DNA of 64,000 bases from Rubinisphaera italica. Lineage in GTDB: Bacteria > Planctomycetota > Planctomycetia > Planctomycetales > Planctomycetaceae. Each line of letters begins with the position of its first letter. Position 1 is the first letter of the stretch. The notes beneath the pieces are model-generated. The model saw only the letters and a list, made by a program, of their open reading frames with translations. It made no database searches and had not been told where the DNA came from. Position numbers and translations under genes: made by a program. Shown here piece by piece: positions 10,434 to 18,477 of the stretch. Where the stretch lies: assembly GCF_007859715.1 (NCBI RefSeq), contig NZ_SJPG01000001.1, positions 1,762,728 to 1,826,727 of the forward strand, read 5' to 3'.

Positions 10434-13250
10434 ATGTCTGTGAGTTCTAATGAGTTTAAATGTCTAATCGCCCGATTATTGTCTAACATCATTCTTCTCT
10501 CTTTCAATATTTTCAATCTCTTGAACGCGTCAGACAGAGGAAATCTTCTGCGACGATTTCATTTGAAAGCCTATGATCGTCCTTCCTGCCAATACTCGCT
10601 AACCAGTTTTTTCATACTTTGGTTTTTGACTCTGACCACTTCCGCTTTCTATGCACCCCACGCTGGAAATGTTTTAGCAGCCGAAGTCGCTGTGACAGGT
10701 AAGCAGGAATCAGAGAAGAAGGGTAAGGACTTCGATGCGACGGACTCAATAACAGTAAAGAAAGCGGAAGAGCCTAATGGAGAGACAAAAGAGCCCATTC
10801 CAAGGGCTCTGAAACCAGCTCCATCTGAAGTTCCCTGGCCAATAGAAAAGTACAAATCCTACATCGACATACCTCCAAGCGGCAGCGGATTACGTGTGCA
10901 ATTGGATTCGCGTCGCTGGGTCGAGTTGAACTCCCTTTCTGCCACCGAAAAAATCGATGGGAAGAACGTGGACATTTTCTGGAAAGCCGACGGGGAATTG
11001 ATTGATCCTCCACAAGGATTTGACCCACTCTCGTTGGTTCCTGCCCGCGTTGAGAATCAAATGCTAAAATCGACACGAGGCGTTTCACTGCAGGTCGTTG
11101 GTCCCAAAGGAACACGAGCTTCGATGAGCACCAGTGGGGTTGGTGGCTATGGCAATTTCTCTGTGCCAATTGACGATGAGTTTGTGCAACTTCCTTTGAC
11201 GACAATCATGTCTGATATTCCTTACAATCATGCGTATGTGGAAGTTTCCGTTTCGCAGGAGAACTGGGTAGATGTTTCACTCGATAATTCTCAAGGCATG
11301 CAGGTCCTGCAATCCCTAGAGGATCGACGCCTGTATGTGGTTATTGACGACGCCTGGCACTACGCCTGGCAATTGAAAATCGAACGTGATAAGGGGGAGC
11401 CAATCGTAATGACACCTACGGTCGTCGGCGGATCAGTCTCCAGTTCATTTTTTCCGGAATCACTTCGAAGTTCTGTCCGAGAGGAATTTCAATCCGCCCA
11501 GATTGTCGCTTTTTACTTTGACAAAGAGCAACCGATGCCTAAGCTGCTCAAACTGCAGCGGAGTCTTTACGATGTCGTACGGTTCAAAAACTTGAGTGTC
11601 TTTCCGGGACCAAAATCGGCGGTCCGCATCTCCGTCAACGGAGTCCCCATTTCGGAAGAACAAAAGCAAATATTAACGCCTCTTGATGAAACATCGAATG
11701 AATCGACAACGCTCGCTGATAACCTCAAACCGGATAATGAGACTGAATTGATTCCGTTAAGTGGAACGGTCGTCGATGCTAAGGGAAACCCAGTGCCCGA
11801 ATGTTGGGTCGGCATGTTTGTCACTCCTCAGGAATTCGATAAATTCAGGAAGTCGAGCAAACCATTCGCAACTGGTCCTCCCCTGGCATTCGAAGCCCGT
11901 ACTGATGACGCAGGCGTATTCTCGATTCTTGCCCTCAAGTCTCACTTCGTGTTTGATGGTAGTTTCTGGGCGGTTCGCAAAGACGGAGCGACAGGAACAT
12001 TATCAATGAATTGCACGTGGTCGTATCTGCAAGATCATCTCAAGATTCGAATTTCCGAGGAGCAAGGGAAGGTTCAAGTTGTCGATCCCGAGGATGAACC
12101 CATTGTCGGAGCCAAAGTCACCCTGGAAGCCATTCAGATTCCACGGAGTGTCACGCGAGAACTCCCCGAGGAGGTTCAAAATCGGCAAACCGCGGTGACG
12201 AATAATGATGGCGAGGTAACCTTCCGAGGTTGGAGTTCGGCTGCAATTCGAGGTGTCGGAGTAACAGCCGAAGGGTTTGGAACTCAATATCTGAAATCTA
12301 TTTTCGCATCGCAATGGGTAAAAGGGGAGGAACCGCTCAAACTCACGCTGCACCCGACCGCCAGCCTGAGCGGTCAGATTATAGGGTATGAGAGTTCTAA
12401 AATGGAGAACCTGCAATTGCAAATTCTCACGGAAACGCGTGGTGCTCAGCCACCCATGTCGGGCCGAGCAGTGGTAGACATCGTCGAGGATGGTCGTTTT
12501 TCTGTTGACAACATTGCTGCGGGTCGAGTTTTGATGGTCTCTTCACTCACGGCTGATTCACTTATGAAAATGAAGATCCCCTATATCCCGTCATTAACAC
12601 CCGGTGAAGATCGCATAATAATTGACAATCCACAATTGGTGCCCGCTGTCGTTGTGCGTCAGCAGTTCATTAAGTCGGACACCAAAGAGGGGATCCCCGA
12701 TATGAAATTACGCGTCCTCTGGGGATCTGCGATAAATGATGGAAGCTGGCGTCAAAGCAAACCGACGACCACTGACAAGAACGGCTGGTGGACTGCCCAT
12801 GTCTTGCCGGGGCCGATCAATATCCGAGTGAGCAGTAGACCAGAAGGTTATGCGGGTACCTCATGGTTTGATGGCCGCAGCGGCCATTTGGGAATCGAAG
12901 CCGAGGTTCCGGTGACCGATCAACTCGTCACATTGCCTCCGGAAGTTTACGTCCCCAGGAAATCTCTAAGTGGTCGTCTGCAATACGCCGATGGCTCACC
13001 AGCCAATGACTGGAGCGTATATGGACATCCGATTTCGTGGAACGATGTCGGCGTCGGTGGTGTGAGGACAAATCGAGAAGGTCTGTTTACCTGGACTTAC
13101 CCAACTGGCTATCCCCCTCGATTATACAAAGCCTCTAACCGAAAATGGCTGACCGACCACCACTTCACCGATTCGTATGTGATTCCCAAACTCATCTCTA
13201 CGGAGCCATTGATATTGGAAATTCCGGAACTTCCAGACACAAATGAGTAA
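10434..13250 (+). CDS. Large secreted protein with carboxypeptidase-regulatory-like domains
   Basis: 938 residues. The ATG at 10434 is supported by AGGAG at -9. There are hydrophobic segments at about 13-31 and 58-82, the second ending 'GNVLAAEVA' like a signal peptide. A low-complexity Lys/Glu/Pro stretch at 90-140 precedes a beta-rich middle. Carboxypeptidase regulatory-like (transthyretin-fold) repeats begin near 442 ('LSGTVVDAKGNPVPECWV'), 544 ('VVDPEDEPIVGAKVTLE') and 844 ('LSGRLQYADGSPANDWSV'). No catalytic site is visible. Such proteins are common in planctomycetes and probably have surface or structural roles. The long N-terminus before the signal-like segment is odd; a later non-ATG start is possible. 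A transposase remnant abuts the stop codon directly. Confidence 0.82.
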   Translation: MSVSSNEFKCLIARLLSNIILLSFNIFNLLNASDRGNLLRRFHLKAYDRPSCQYSLTSFFILWFLTLTTSAFYAPHAGNVLAAEVAVTGKQESEKKGKDFDATDSITVKKAEEPNGETKEPIPRALKPAPSEVPWPIEKYKSYIDIPPSGSGLRVQLDSRRWVELNSLSATEKIDGKNVDIFWKADGELIDPPQGFDPLSLVPARVENQMLKSTRGVSLQVVGPKGTRASMSTSGVGGYGNFSVPIDDEFVQLPLTTIMSDIPYNHAYVEVSVSQENWVDVSLDNSQGMQVLQSLEDRRLYVVIDDAWHYAWQLKIERDKGEPIVMTPTVVGGSVSSSFFPESLRSSVREEFQSAQIVAFYFDKEQPMPKLLKLQRSLYDVVRFKNLSVFPGPKSAVRISVNGVPISEEQKQILTPLDETSNESTTLADNLKPDNETELIPLSGTVVDAKGNPVPECWVGMFVTPQEFDKFRKSSKPFATGPPLAFEARTDDAGVFSILALKSHFVFDGSFWAVRKDGATGTLSMNCTWSYLQDHLKIRISEEQGKVQVVDPEDEPIVGAKVTLEAIQIPRSVTRELPEEVQNRQTAVTNNDGEVTFRGWSSAAIRGVGVTAEGFGTQYLKSIFASQWVKGEEPLKLTLHPTASLSGQIIGYESSKMENLQLQILTETRGAQPPMSGRAVVDIVEDGRFSVDNIAAGRVLMVSSLTADSLMKMKIPYIPSLTPGEDRIIIDNPQLVPAVVVRQQFIKSDTKEGIPDMKLRVLWGSAINDGSWRQSKPTTTDKNGWWTAHVLPGPINIRVSSRPEGYAGTSWFDGRSGHLGIEAEVPVTDQLVTLPPEVYVPRKSLSGRLQYADGSPANDWSVYGHPISWNDVGVGGVRTNREGLFTWTYPTGYPPRLYKASNRKWLTDHHFTDSYVIPKLISTEPLILEIPELPDTNE

Positions 13251-13254
13251 TGGC

Positions 13255-13545
13255 AGCAAGAGGATACCGAAAGCATCCCCGAATCTGAATGATCGGTGTG
13301 AGCGATTTATCGAGTCGATCAAACTGGAATGCCTCAACAAATTTATTGTGTTCGGTAAGATGCATCTGGATTATCTGACGAACGAGTTTACGAATTATTA
13401 CAACACAAAAAGAATCCACATGGAACGGGACCACCTGCCGCCGATTCGAGAGGAGCCCAATAAAGTGGCGATCATTTCCACGACCAGATTGAAATGAGGA
13501 GATACGTGGGTAGCTTGATCAAGTCGTTTGAGCGGAAGGCAGCTT
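13255..13545 (+). pseudogene. Integrase-type transposase, 3' fragment (copy 3)
   Basis: It begins within a few bases of the preceding gene's stop codon with 'SPNLNDRCERFIESIKLEC' and continues 'KFIVFGKMHLDYL', 'YYNTKRIHMERDHLPPIREE'. A one-base frameshift near 13480 moves the tail ('QIEMRRYVGSLIKSFERKAA') to another frame, and the usual stop codon is lost. Only the C-terminal ~95 residues are present. The 5' breakpoint at 'SPNLN' is the same as the deletion junction in the copy at 61209-61706. Confidence 0.85.
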
Positions 13546-13755
13546 GGCTGTGCATTCAATGAATTTCACTCTTTTCCATCAACCCGTGCATTTCAAAATG
13601 AATCCACCTTACGAATTTGCTCACACTTCATCACGTTGACTCAATTGACACGTCACGGACCGCTTTATGTTATGATGTCAATTCAATATAAAACCATAAA
13701 CTGGCTCTGACCCAAAACACTTCCAACTAACATACTTAGCAGGAAACCCGCAATC

Positions 13756-15087
13756 ATGACATGCAATTCAGTTGCCAGCCGTCGAGCGTTTTTGAAAACA
13801 TCCGTCGCAGCCGCGTCCGCTTTCGCGGCACCGGCAATTGTCCGCGGACAAAATTTGAACTCGCAATTGCAGTTTGCGGGCATCGGCACCGACGGCAAAG
13901 GGTTTTCCGACATTAAGCTCATTGCCAGCCACGACAAAGTGAAATGTGTCGCCTTTTGCGATGTCGATTTGTCGCGGACCGCAAAAATTAAGCCATTGGC
14001 CCCTGAAGCTCCTGTCTATCAGGACTACAAAAAAATGTTGGATGAGCTGGGTGATAAAATCGATGCCGTCTCGGTTTCAACCCCCGACCATACTCACGCC
14101 ATCATTAGCCTTGATGCTATGCAACGTGGTAAACACGTATACTGCCAGAAGCCGCTGACACGTACGGTTTGGGAAGCCCGCCAAATGCGATTGCAAGCAA
14201 AAAAATCGGGTGTTATCACGCGGATGGGCAACCAAATCCATTCGCACTCGGCTTATCGCACCGCAGTCAAAGCGATTCAAGATGGAATCATCGGGAAGGT
14301 AACGGCTGTGCATTCCTGGGTCGGCACCACCGGGCATGGGCGCAGCGGTTTGCTCGACAAGCCTGCGAAAGGTGAAGCGATTCCGAAATCGCTCGATTGG
14401 AACCTCTGGATCAGCGTTGCCCCTATGCGTCCTTACGGCGGAAACCGAGTGTACCATCCCTTCACGTGGAGAGACTGGCAGGACTTCGGCTCCGGAGCCA
14501 TCGGCGATTTCGGCTGTCATTTACTTGATCCAGTGTATTCGGCTCTCAATATTACTGGCGATCCACTGAGTGTACGCTCAGAGCACACCGGCATGAATGA
14601 TGAAGTCTGGCCCGCCCAGGAAACCATCAAATACATCATTCCCGGCACTCAGTATACGGCCAGTCGCAGCCTGCCAATTACCTGGTACGATGGTGGACGG
14701 AGGCCAAGTAACGGAATCGCCAAGCTTTTACCCGGCCAGTCTCTGCCTGGCGGAGGCTCGATTTTCGTCGGTCAAAACGGCAATATGATTCTGCCTCATT
14801 ACAGCCAACCCTTCGTAAACATAGAAGGTGTTAAAATAGAACCGGTGGAAAGCCTCGACCATTATCACGGCTGGGTTGATGGTTGCCTATCCGGAAAACA
14901 GCCCAGCGATGGGTTTGAATACGGAGGACATCTGACCGAAGCCGTGCAATTAGGGAATGTTGCCGCGCACTTTCCGGGCGAAACCCTCGAATTCGATGGC
15001 ATAGCTCTCAAAATCACGAACAACTCGGATGCCAACAAATACTTGACACGGGACTACCGCACCGGCTTCGAAATCGCCTCGATTTAG
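13756..15087 (+). CDS. Gfo/Idh/MocA-family oxidoreductase, Tat-exported
   Basis: 443 residues. The N-terminal twin-arginine signal reads 'SRRAFLKTSVAAASAFAAPA', followed by 'IVRGQ'. The Rossmann GFO/IDH/MocA domain follows ('LQFAGIGTDGKGFSDIKLIA', 'CDVDLSRTAK', 'DAVSVSTPDHTHAIISLDAM'). The family's lysine motif is at about 135-138 ('GKHVYCQKPLTRTVWEAR'). The C-terminal domain has 'DFGSGAIGDFGCHLLDP'. These are NAD(P)-dependent sugar or inositol dehydrogenases and relatives; the exported planctomycete subgroup has no assigned substrate. 'aggaaa' lies 10 nt before the ATG. The unknown gene at 15122 follows closely and may be co-transcribed. Confidence 0.92.
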   Translation: MTCNSVASRRAFLKTSVAAASAFAAPAIVRGQNLNSQLQFAGIGTDGKGFSDIKLIASHDKVKCVAFCDVDLSRTAKIKPLAPEAPVYQDYKKMLDELGDKIDAVSVSTPDHTHAIISLDAMQRGKHVYCQKPLTRTVWEARQMRLQAKKSGVITRMGNQIHSHSAYRTAVKAIQDGIIGKVTAVHSWVGTTGHGRSGLLDKPAKGEAIPKSLDWNLWISVAPMRPYGGNRVYHPFTWRDWQDFGSGAIGDFGCHLLDPVYSALNITGDPLSVRSEHTGMNDEVWPAQETIKYIIPGTQYTASRSLPITWYDGGRRPSNGIAKLLPGQSLPGGGSIFVGQNGNMILPHYSQPFVNIEGVKIEPVESLDHYHGWVDGCLSGKQPSDGFEYGGHLTEAVQLGNVAAHFPGETLEFDGIALKITNNSDANKYLTRDYRTGFEIASI

Positions 15088-15121
15088 ACTTCCGTATTCC
15101 TCAAGATAGAAAATACCTTGT

Positions 15122-15760
15122 ATGCAGGCTTTGGATATTCGCCGTTTTACAGTTATTCTTGCAATTCTGTCTGGTATGAATACCGTGTTGGCTGATGATT
15201 TGGAGTTGGCAAAGAACATCACCGTTCCGGCTGGTTGGAAGGGCGAGCAAATTCCGCTGCCCCCTTCATTTGCCAAAGAAATGCAGTTCAAAGGGATCGA
15301 AGAAGCCCGGTTTTCGCCGGGTATGTTTCAGGAAAAATCGAACACGTTTTTCTCCTACTTCTTCGTATTTAAAATCGATCCCGGCAGTGAATTAACACAA
15401 AAAAATATTGAACGCGAATTACTCATGTATTATCAAGGGCTGTCTCGTACCATCTTCAATAGCAGAAAAAAGGAATTCGACACCAGCCCGTTTACCTGCA
15501 AACTGACAAAAGTCATACCGTCCGATTCACAGAATATTTACCCTCAAGGACTCACAGAATATTCGGCAAAGGTCAAATGGACTGAACCGTTTGTGACCCA
15601 GAAATCGCAAATTTTGAATCTAATAATCCAGGCTTGGACAGACAAAACAACTGGGCACGGCTATCTGTTCGTCTGTGTTTCTCCGCAAGATTTTAAAGCC
15701 AATATCTGGCAAACGATGCGAGACATTCGCGGCAAGTTTCACCACAATCTACGGAAGTAA
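15122..15760 (+). CDS. Secreted protein of unknown function
   Basis: 212 residues with a signal peptide (residues 1-24, ending 'MNTVLADD'). The mature part has a compact alpha/beta look with no motif I recognise. It starts 34 nt after the Gfo/Idh/MocA gene on the same strand, so co-transcription is likely. It is real by its export signal, even composition and lack of overlap; its function is unknown. Confidence 0.7.
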   Translation: MQALDIRRFTVILAILSGMNTVLADDLELAKNITVPAGWKGEQIPLPPSFAKEMQFKGIEEARFSPGMFQEKSNTFFSYFFVFKIDPGSELTQKNIERELLMYYQGLSRTIFNSRKKEFDTSPFTCKLTKVIPSDSQNIYPQGLTEYSAKVKWTEPFVTQKSQILNLIIQAWTDKTTGHGYLFVCVSPQDFKANIWQTMRDIRGKFHHNLRK

Positions 15761-15767
15761 CTTGCCC

Positions 15768-15830
15768 CTTTTGATGTCGATGAAACAGTTGCTTTGAGTG
15801 GGATTTGCAATTTCCCTATTGCTGTGGAAT
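15768..15830 (+). repeat. ~300-nt dispersed repeat, 5' piece only
   Basis: It resembles the first ~65 nt of the copy at 56789: 'ttgatgtcgatgaaacagtt' against 'ttgatatcgatgaaagagtt', then 'ggaatcac' in both. The 3' part is missing, replaced by a different repeat starting at 15847. Confidence 0.5.
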
Positions 15831-15846
15831 CACACCTTGCTGGTTA

Positions 15847-15950
15847 GACCATTTTCAAATGGTTTCTGCAGTCGCATGGGCATCAAATGTCCTAAAAACG
15901 ATGTGTTTGCTTCTGCTGAACGCTGCAGGTAATTTTTGAATATGCTCGAG
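15847..15950 (+). repeat. Palindromic repeat shared with the RAYT locus at 47258
   Basis: About 100 nt similar to 47258-47360, including 'aaatggtttctgcagtcgc' in both. It contains the small palindrome ACCATTT-TC-AAATGGT. At the other location this repeat runs into a decayed REP-associated tyrosine transposase, so it may be a REP-like element of that system. Confidence 0.6.
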
Positions 15951-15963
15951 CGAAGGAATCGAC

Positions 15964-16225
15964 ATGAAACGATTTGGACTTTTCATGTTGGCACTGGTGT
16001 GTCGGATCTCACGGGCCAAGGCCGATGAACCTCATGACTTCTCGTAACTGCAACTCACATTCTCTAGACGAAGAAACGTCCCGTGCTGGTCGAGAACTGC
16101 TACGAGTGTCACGCGATCGGAGCGAAAAGGTGCAGGGCGGATTGTGTGTGGGACATCGCGCAGGCTTGCTACGAGGTGGTGACAGCGGACCTGCCGTCGT
16201 GCCGAATCAGGCTGAGAAAAGTCTG
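15964..16225 (+). pseudogene. PSCyt1 cytochrome-domain remnant
   Basis: It starts with ATG and a signal-like 'MKRFGLFMLALVCRIS'. It then shows, over two shifted frames, 'RPVLVENCYECHAIGAK' (heme motif CYECH) and 'VQGGLCVGHRAGLLRGGDSG', the standard PSCyt1 order. It continues as 'PAVVPNQAEKSLLLKAF' and then merges into a transposase remnant. Stops and frameshifts rule out function. This was probably a PSCyt1/DUF1549 gene truncated by transposition or deletion. Confidence 0.7.
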
Positions 16226-16421
16226 CTCCTCAAGGCATTTCGATTATCTCGCAGTCGAGTTTACGAAATTTTACAACACAAAAAGAATTCAAATGGAACG
16301 GGAGCACCTGCCACCGATTCGGGAGGAACCTGGTAAAATGGCGACAATTTCCATCGATCTGATTGAGGTCAGAAAATACGTTGAGGGCTTGATCAAGTCG
16401 TTTGATCGGAAGGCTGCTTGA
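16226..16421 (+). pseudogene. Integrase-type transposase, 3' fragment (copy 4)
   Basis: The C-terminal ~65 residues: 'HFDYLAVEFTKFYNTKRIQ', 'EREHLPPIREEPGKMATISI', 'IKSFDRKAA' and the stop codon. It is fused in frame to the PSCyt1 remnant before it. The ~70 nt after the stop share 'gctattgat.agccaac.atctttt' with the flank of copy 7 (28971-29000) and 'aatgacgaagtttccaacc' with 7247-7265. Conserved element sequence therefore extends past the gene. 16422-16569 holds no gene. Confidence 0.85.
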
Positions 16422-16569
16422 CCGGCCATTCCATGAATTTCGCCAGCTATTGATGAGCCAACTATCTTTTTCTTTCAATAAGCAAAATCCTCAATGACGA
16501 AGTTTCCAACCGTAAGCTGGTAAGTTCAGACGTATCGTTGACTTGAACTTGTGTCTAAATATCATCGGT

Positions 16570-17403
16570 CTAAGTATATCGTCTCCAGGCCCAGATTCCC
16601 GAGATACAACCAACGAGCAATGCAATGAGAGACTGCCACAGCCAGCGATAGGAGGTCGGCTCTGCTGGAGGGAGGTATCTCGGTCGATAGAGCCGGGAAG
16701 TACGTGCCTGTTCAGAAGGAAGATGTGGCAATTCATCGGCTTCAATGTCGATCCGGTGCAGTTGGATTGTTGCTGCCGACTGTACATCGCTCTGTTCAAG
16801 CCCCATTCGAACGAGCGTCACATCAGAATCACTGACGGGAAGTGTGGCCAGTTCATGAAATTCGGTCAGTAAATCATCAGCTGCAGAATAAATGATTTCA
16901 TCGTTGATTCGCTGGATTTGTAACCTGCCATCCATTACAGATTTACTGGGAACATCAAAAAGCTTAGCGGTCGGAGTGCGTTTGCCGTCGTCAACTCGTG
17001 CAGCGAATACACCATAGACATCTCTTCCATCGGGACGCAAACGCCGATTGATCGAGGCGGCTGGGTCGTCTGTTGTCCCCATCGATACGTAAATTGTTGG
17101 GCCACTTCCGTAACCACTTTTGGGCTGAGTCCAGTTCGTTATCGAATAATCGATAGAGATTTTGAAGTCTCCCTGGATAAGAAACCGAGGAGAAAATCCA
17201 ACCATTTTGACGTTGTAACCAGCTGGTGCGGTGATTTTTAATCCTTTTTCCGTTGGACTGAGAAGATTAACGGCTCCGGGCCCAATCGGGACCAGGGAAA
17301 GATTATCAAAATGTCCGTTATGGAAATCCCAGGAATAACTGTTGGCCCACAGCGACGATGAAGACATGACAAGAACGCTTGCCAGAAGAAGTCGTGTGAA
17401 CAT
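16570..17403 (-). CDS. DUF1583-like secreted, C-terminally anchored protein
   Basis: 277 residues from ATG 17403, chosen because AAAAGG lies nine bases upstream; a TTG at 17430 would extend it. A signal peptide is followed by a lectin/LamG-like beta-sandwich ('SYSWDFHNGHFDNLSLVPIG', 'ITAPAGYNVKMVGFSPRF'). The C-terminal membrane anchor is at about 252-272 ('WQSLIALLVGCISGIWAW') with basic residues after it. This resembles DUF1583-type planctomycete proteins; that call is moderate. It is the last gene of the ECF-FecR-WD40-DUF1559 operon, 36 nt after the DUF1559 gene, and is presumably displayed at the envelope. Confidence 0.78.
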   Translation of the reverse strand: MFTRLLLASVLVMSSSSLWANSYSWDFHNGHFDNLSLVPIGPGAVNLLSPTEKGLKITAPAGYNVKMVGFSPRFLIQGDFKISIDYSITNWTQPKSGYGSGPTIYVSMGTTDDPAASINRRLRPDGRDVYGVFAARVDDGKRTPTAKLFDVPSKSVMDGRLQIQRINDEIIYSAADDLLTEFHELATLPVSDSDVTLVRMGLEQSDVQSAATIQLHRIDIEADELPHLPSEQARTSRLYRPRYLPPAEPTSYRWLWQSLIALLVGCISGIWAWRRYT

Positions 17404-17439
17404 GAGATTGTGCCTTTTGTGATCTTGCAAGCAATGAAA

Positions 17440-18477
17440 TTAAAAATCCGCAAGGACTTCCTCGCCGTGAATTGTTCCAAGTCCCTGCCAAATCGACGAA
17501 TCGATATTTTCGTTAAAGAAACGGACACCTCCATCCCCAAGCAGGGCGTTGACTCCACTGGAGTGACGACTCGAGGCAGCCATGCCGACTCCATCCCAGG
17601 TGAACCCATTTTTGCAACTCACACTGTTCGGATTCACTAGATGGTTATAACGGGTCCAGTTAAAGTTGCCCTCCAGCCAATTCTGTCCGGCATCAACATT
17701 CTGAGGATAGGCGGCACTCGTTTCAGGAGAGAGGCTTTGACAAAACTTTTGAAATGTCTCTTCACTCCAGATGCCAGCAATGTTGTAGATATCGGACGAT
17801 GAATCATAGACATCATGATTCATCGTCCCTTTGCAGCGTTCGCTGAACATCACGGTGTTAGAAAGTCCGTCAGAAACCATGCCGAAGCGAACGCTACTGT
17901 TTTGGCCGAACATACCATTCCCATTTCTACCGTGCCAGCCTCCACCGTTGCAGGAGCGATAATTATTATGTCCCCACATCACTCCCACGAGACGATCGAT
18001 ATCGGAAGGACATATAAATGTGCTGATGACGGTAATCGCTGCTGCCCCATTTACTGCACTGAGACCACCGCTCGCTATGCAGTCGGGTTCTGTTATGCCC
18101 GAATTGATATAGGGGTGAAAGGGGGCAACGTTAAAATCGATCAGGTCATAAACGTTAGCCTGTTCCAGATATGGGAGAAACTGAGAGTGAGCTGAATATC
18201 GTCTGTCATTCAATGTCCCAAGCGAGGAAACAATGCCATCGTTGTCGGATCCACAACCGAAGGGCAGTACATTGTGCACTTCATGATAGCTGTTCAACGC
18301 AATACCAATTTGCTTGAGATTGTTTGCACAGCTCATCCTTCGTGCTGTTTCTCGAACCTTTTGAACCGCAGGCAGCAACAATGCGATCAGCAAACCAATC
18401 ACAGACAATGTGACCAGCAGTTCTATAATTGTAAAAGCCCGGTGACGTTTCTTATTCACCTGCGATGCTCCAGACAT
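17440..18477 (-). CDS. DUF1559 pseudopilin-like protein
   Basis: About 345 residues. The N-terminus is a type IV pilin/GspG methylation and helix motif: 'RHRAFTIIELLVTLSVIGLL', continuing '[20 protein letters not shown]'. The DUF1559 globular part has 'NNLKQIGIALNSYHEVHNVL', 'FSERCKGTM' and the C-terminal 'ALLGDGGVRFFNENIDSSIW'. The start is either ATG 18477 (AGGGG at -7) or GTG 18459 (GGAG at -8); both lie inside the 3' end of the WD40 gene, indicating translational coupling. DUF1559 families are large in planctomycetes and presumed to be assembled or exported like pseudopilins. This is the fourth gene of the ECF operon. Confidence 0.92.
   Translation of the reverse strand: MSGASQVNKKRHRAFTIIELLVTLSVIGLLIALLLPAVQKVRETARRMSCANNLKQIGIALNSYHEVHNVLPFGCGSDNDGIVSSLGTLNDRRYSAHSQFLPYLEQANVYDLIDFNVAPFHPYINSGITEPDCIASGGLSAVNGAAAITVISTFICPSDIDRLVGVMWGHNNYRSCNGGGWHGRNGNGMFGQNSSVRFGMVSDGLSNTVMFSERCKGTMNHDVYDSSSDIYNIAGIWSEETFQKFCQSLSPETSAAYPQNVDAGQNWLEGNFNWTRYNHLVNPNSVSCKNGFTWDGVGMAASSRHSSGVNALLGDGGVRFFNENIDSSIWQGLGTIHGEEVLADF

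Noticed and set aside
13645..13676. TTGACA ... TATGAT promoter for the Gfo/Idh/MocA gene
   Set aside because: The spacer is 20 nt, or 15 nt to an alternative TATGTT; neither is good enough to list as a feature.
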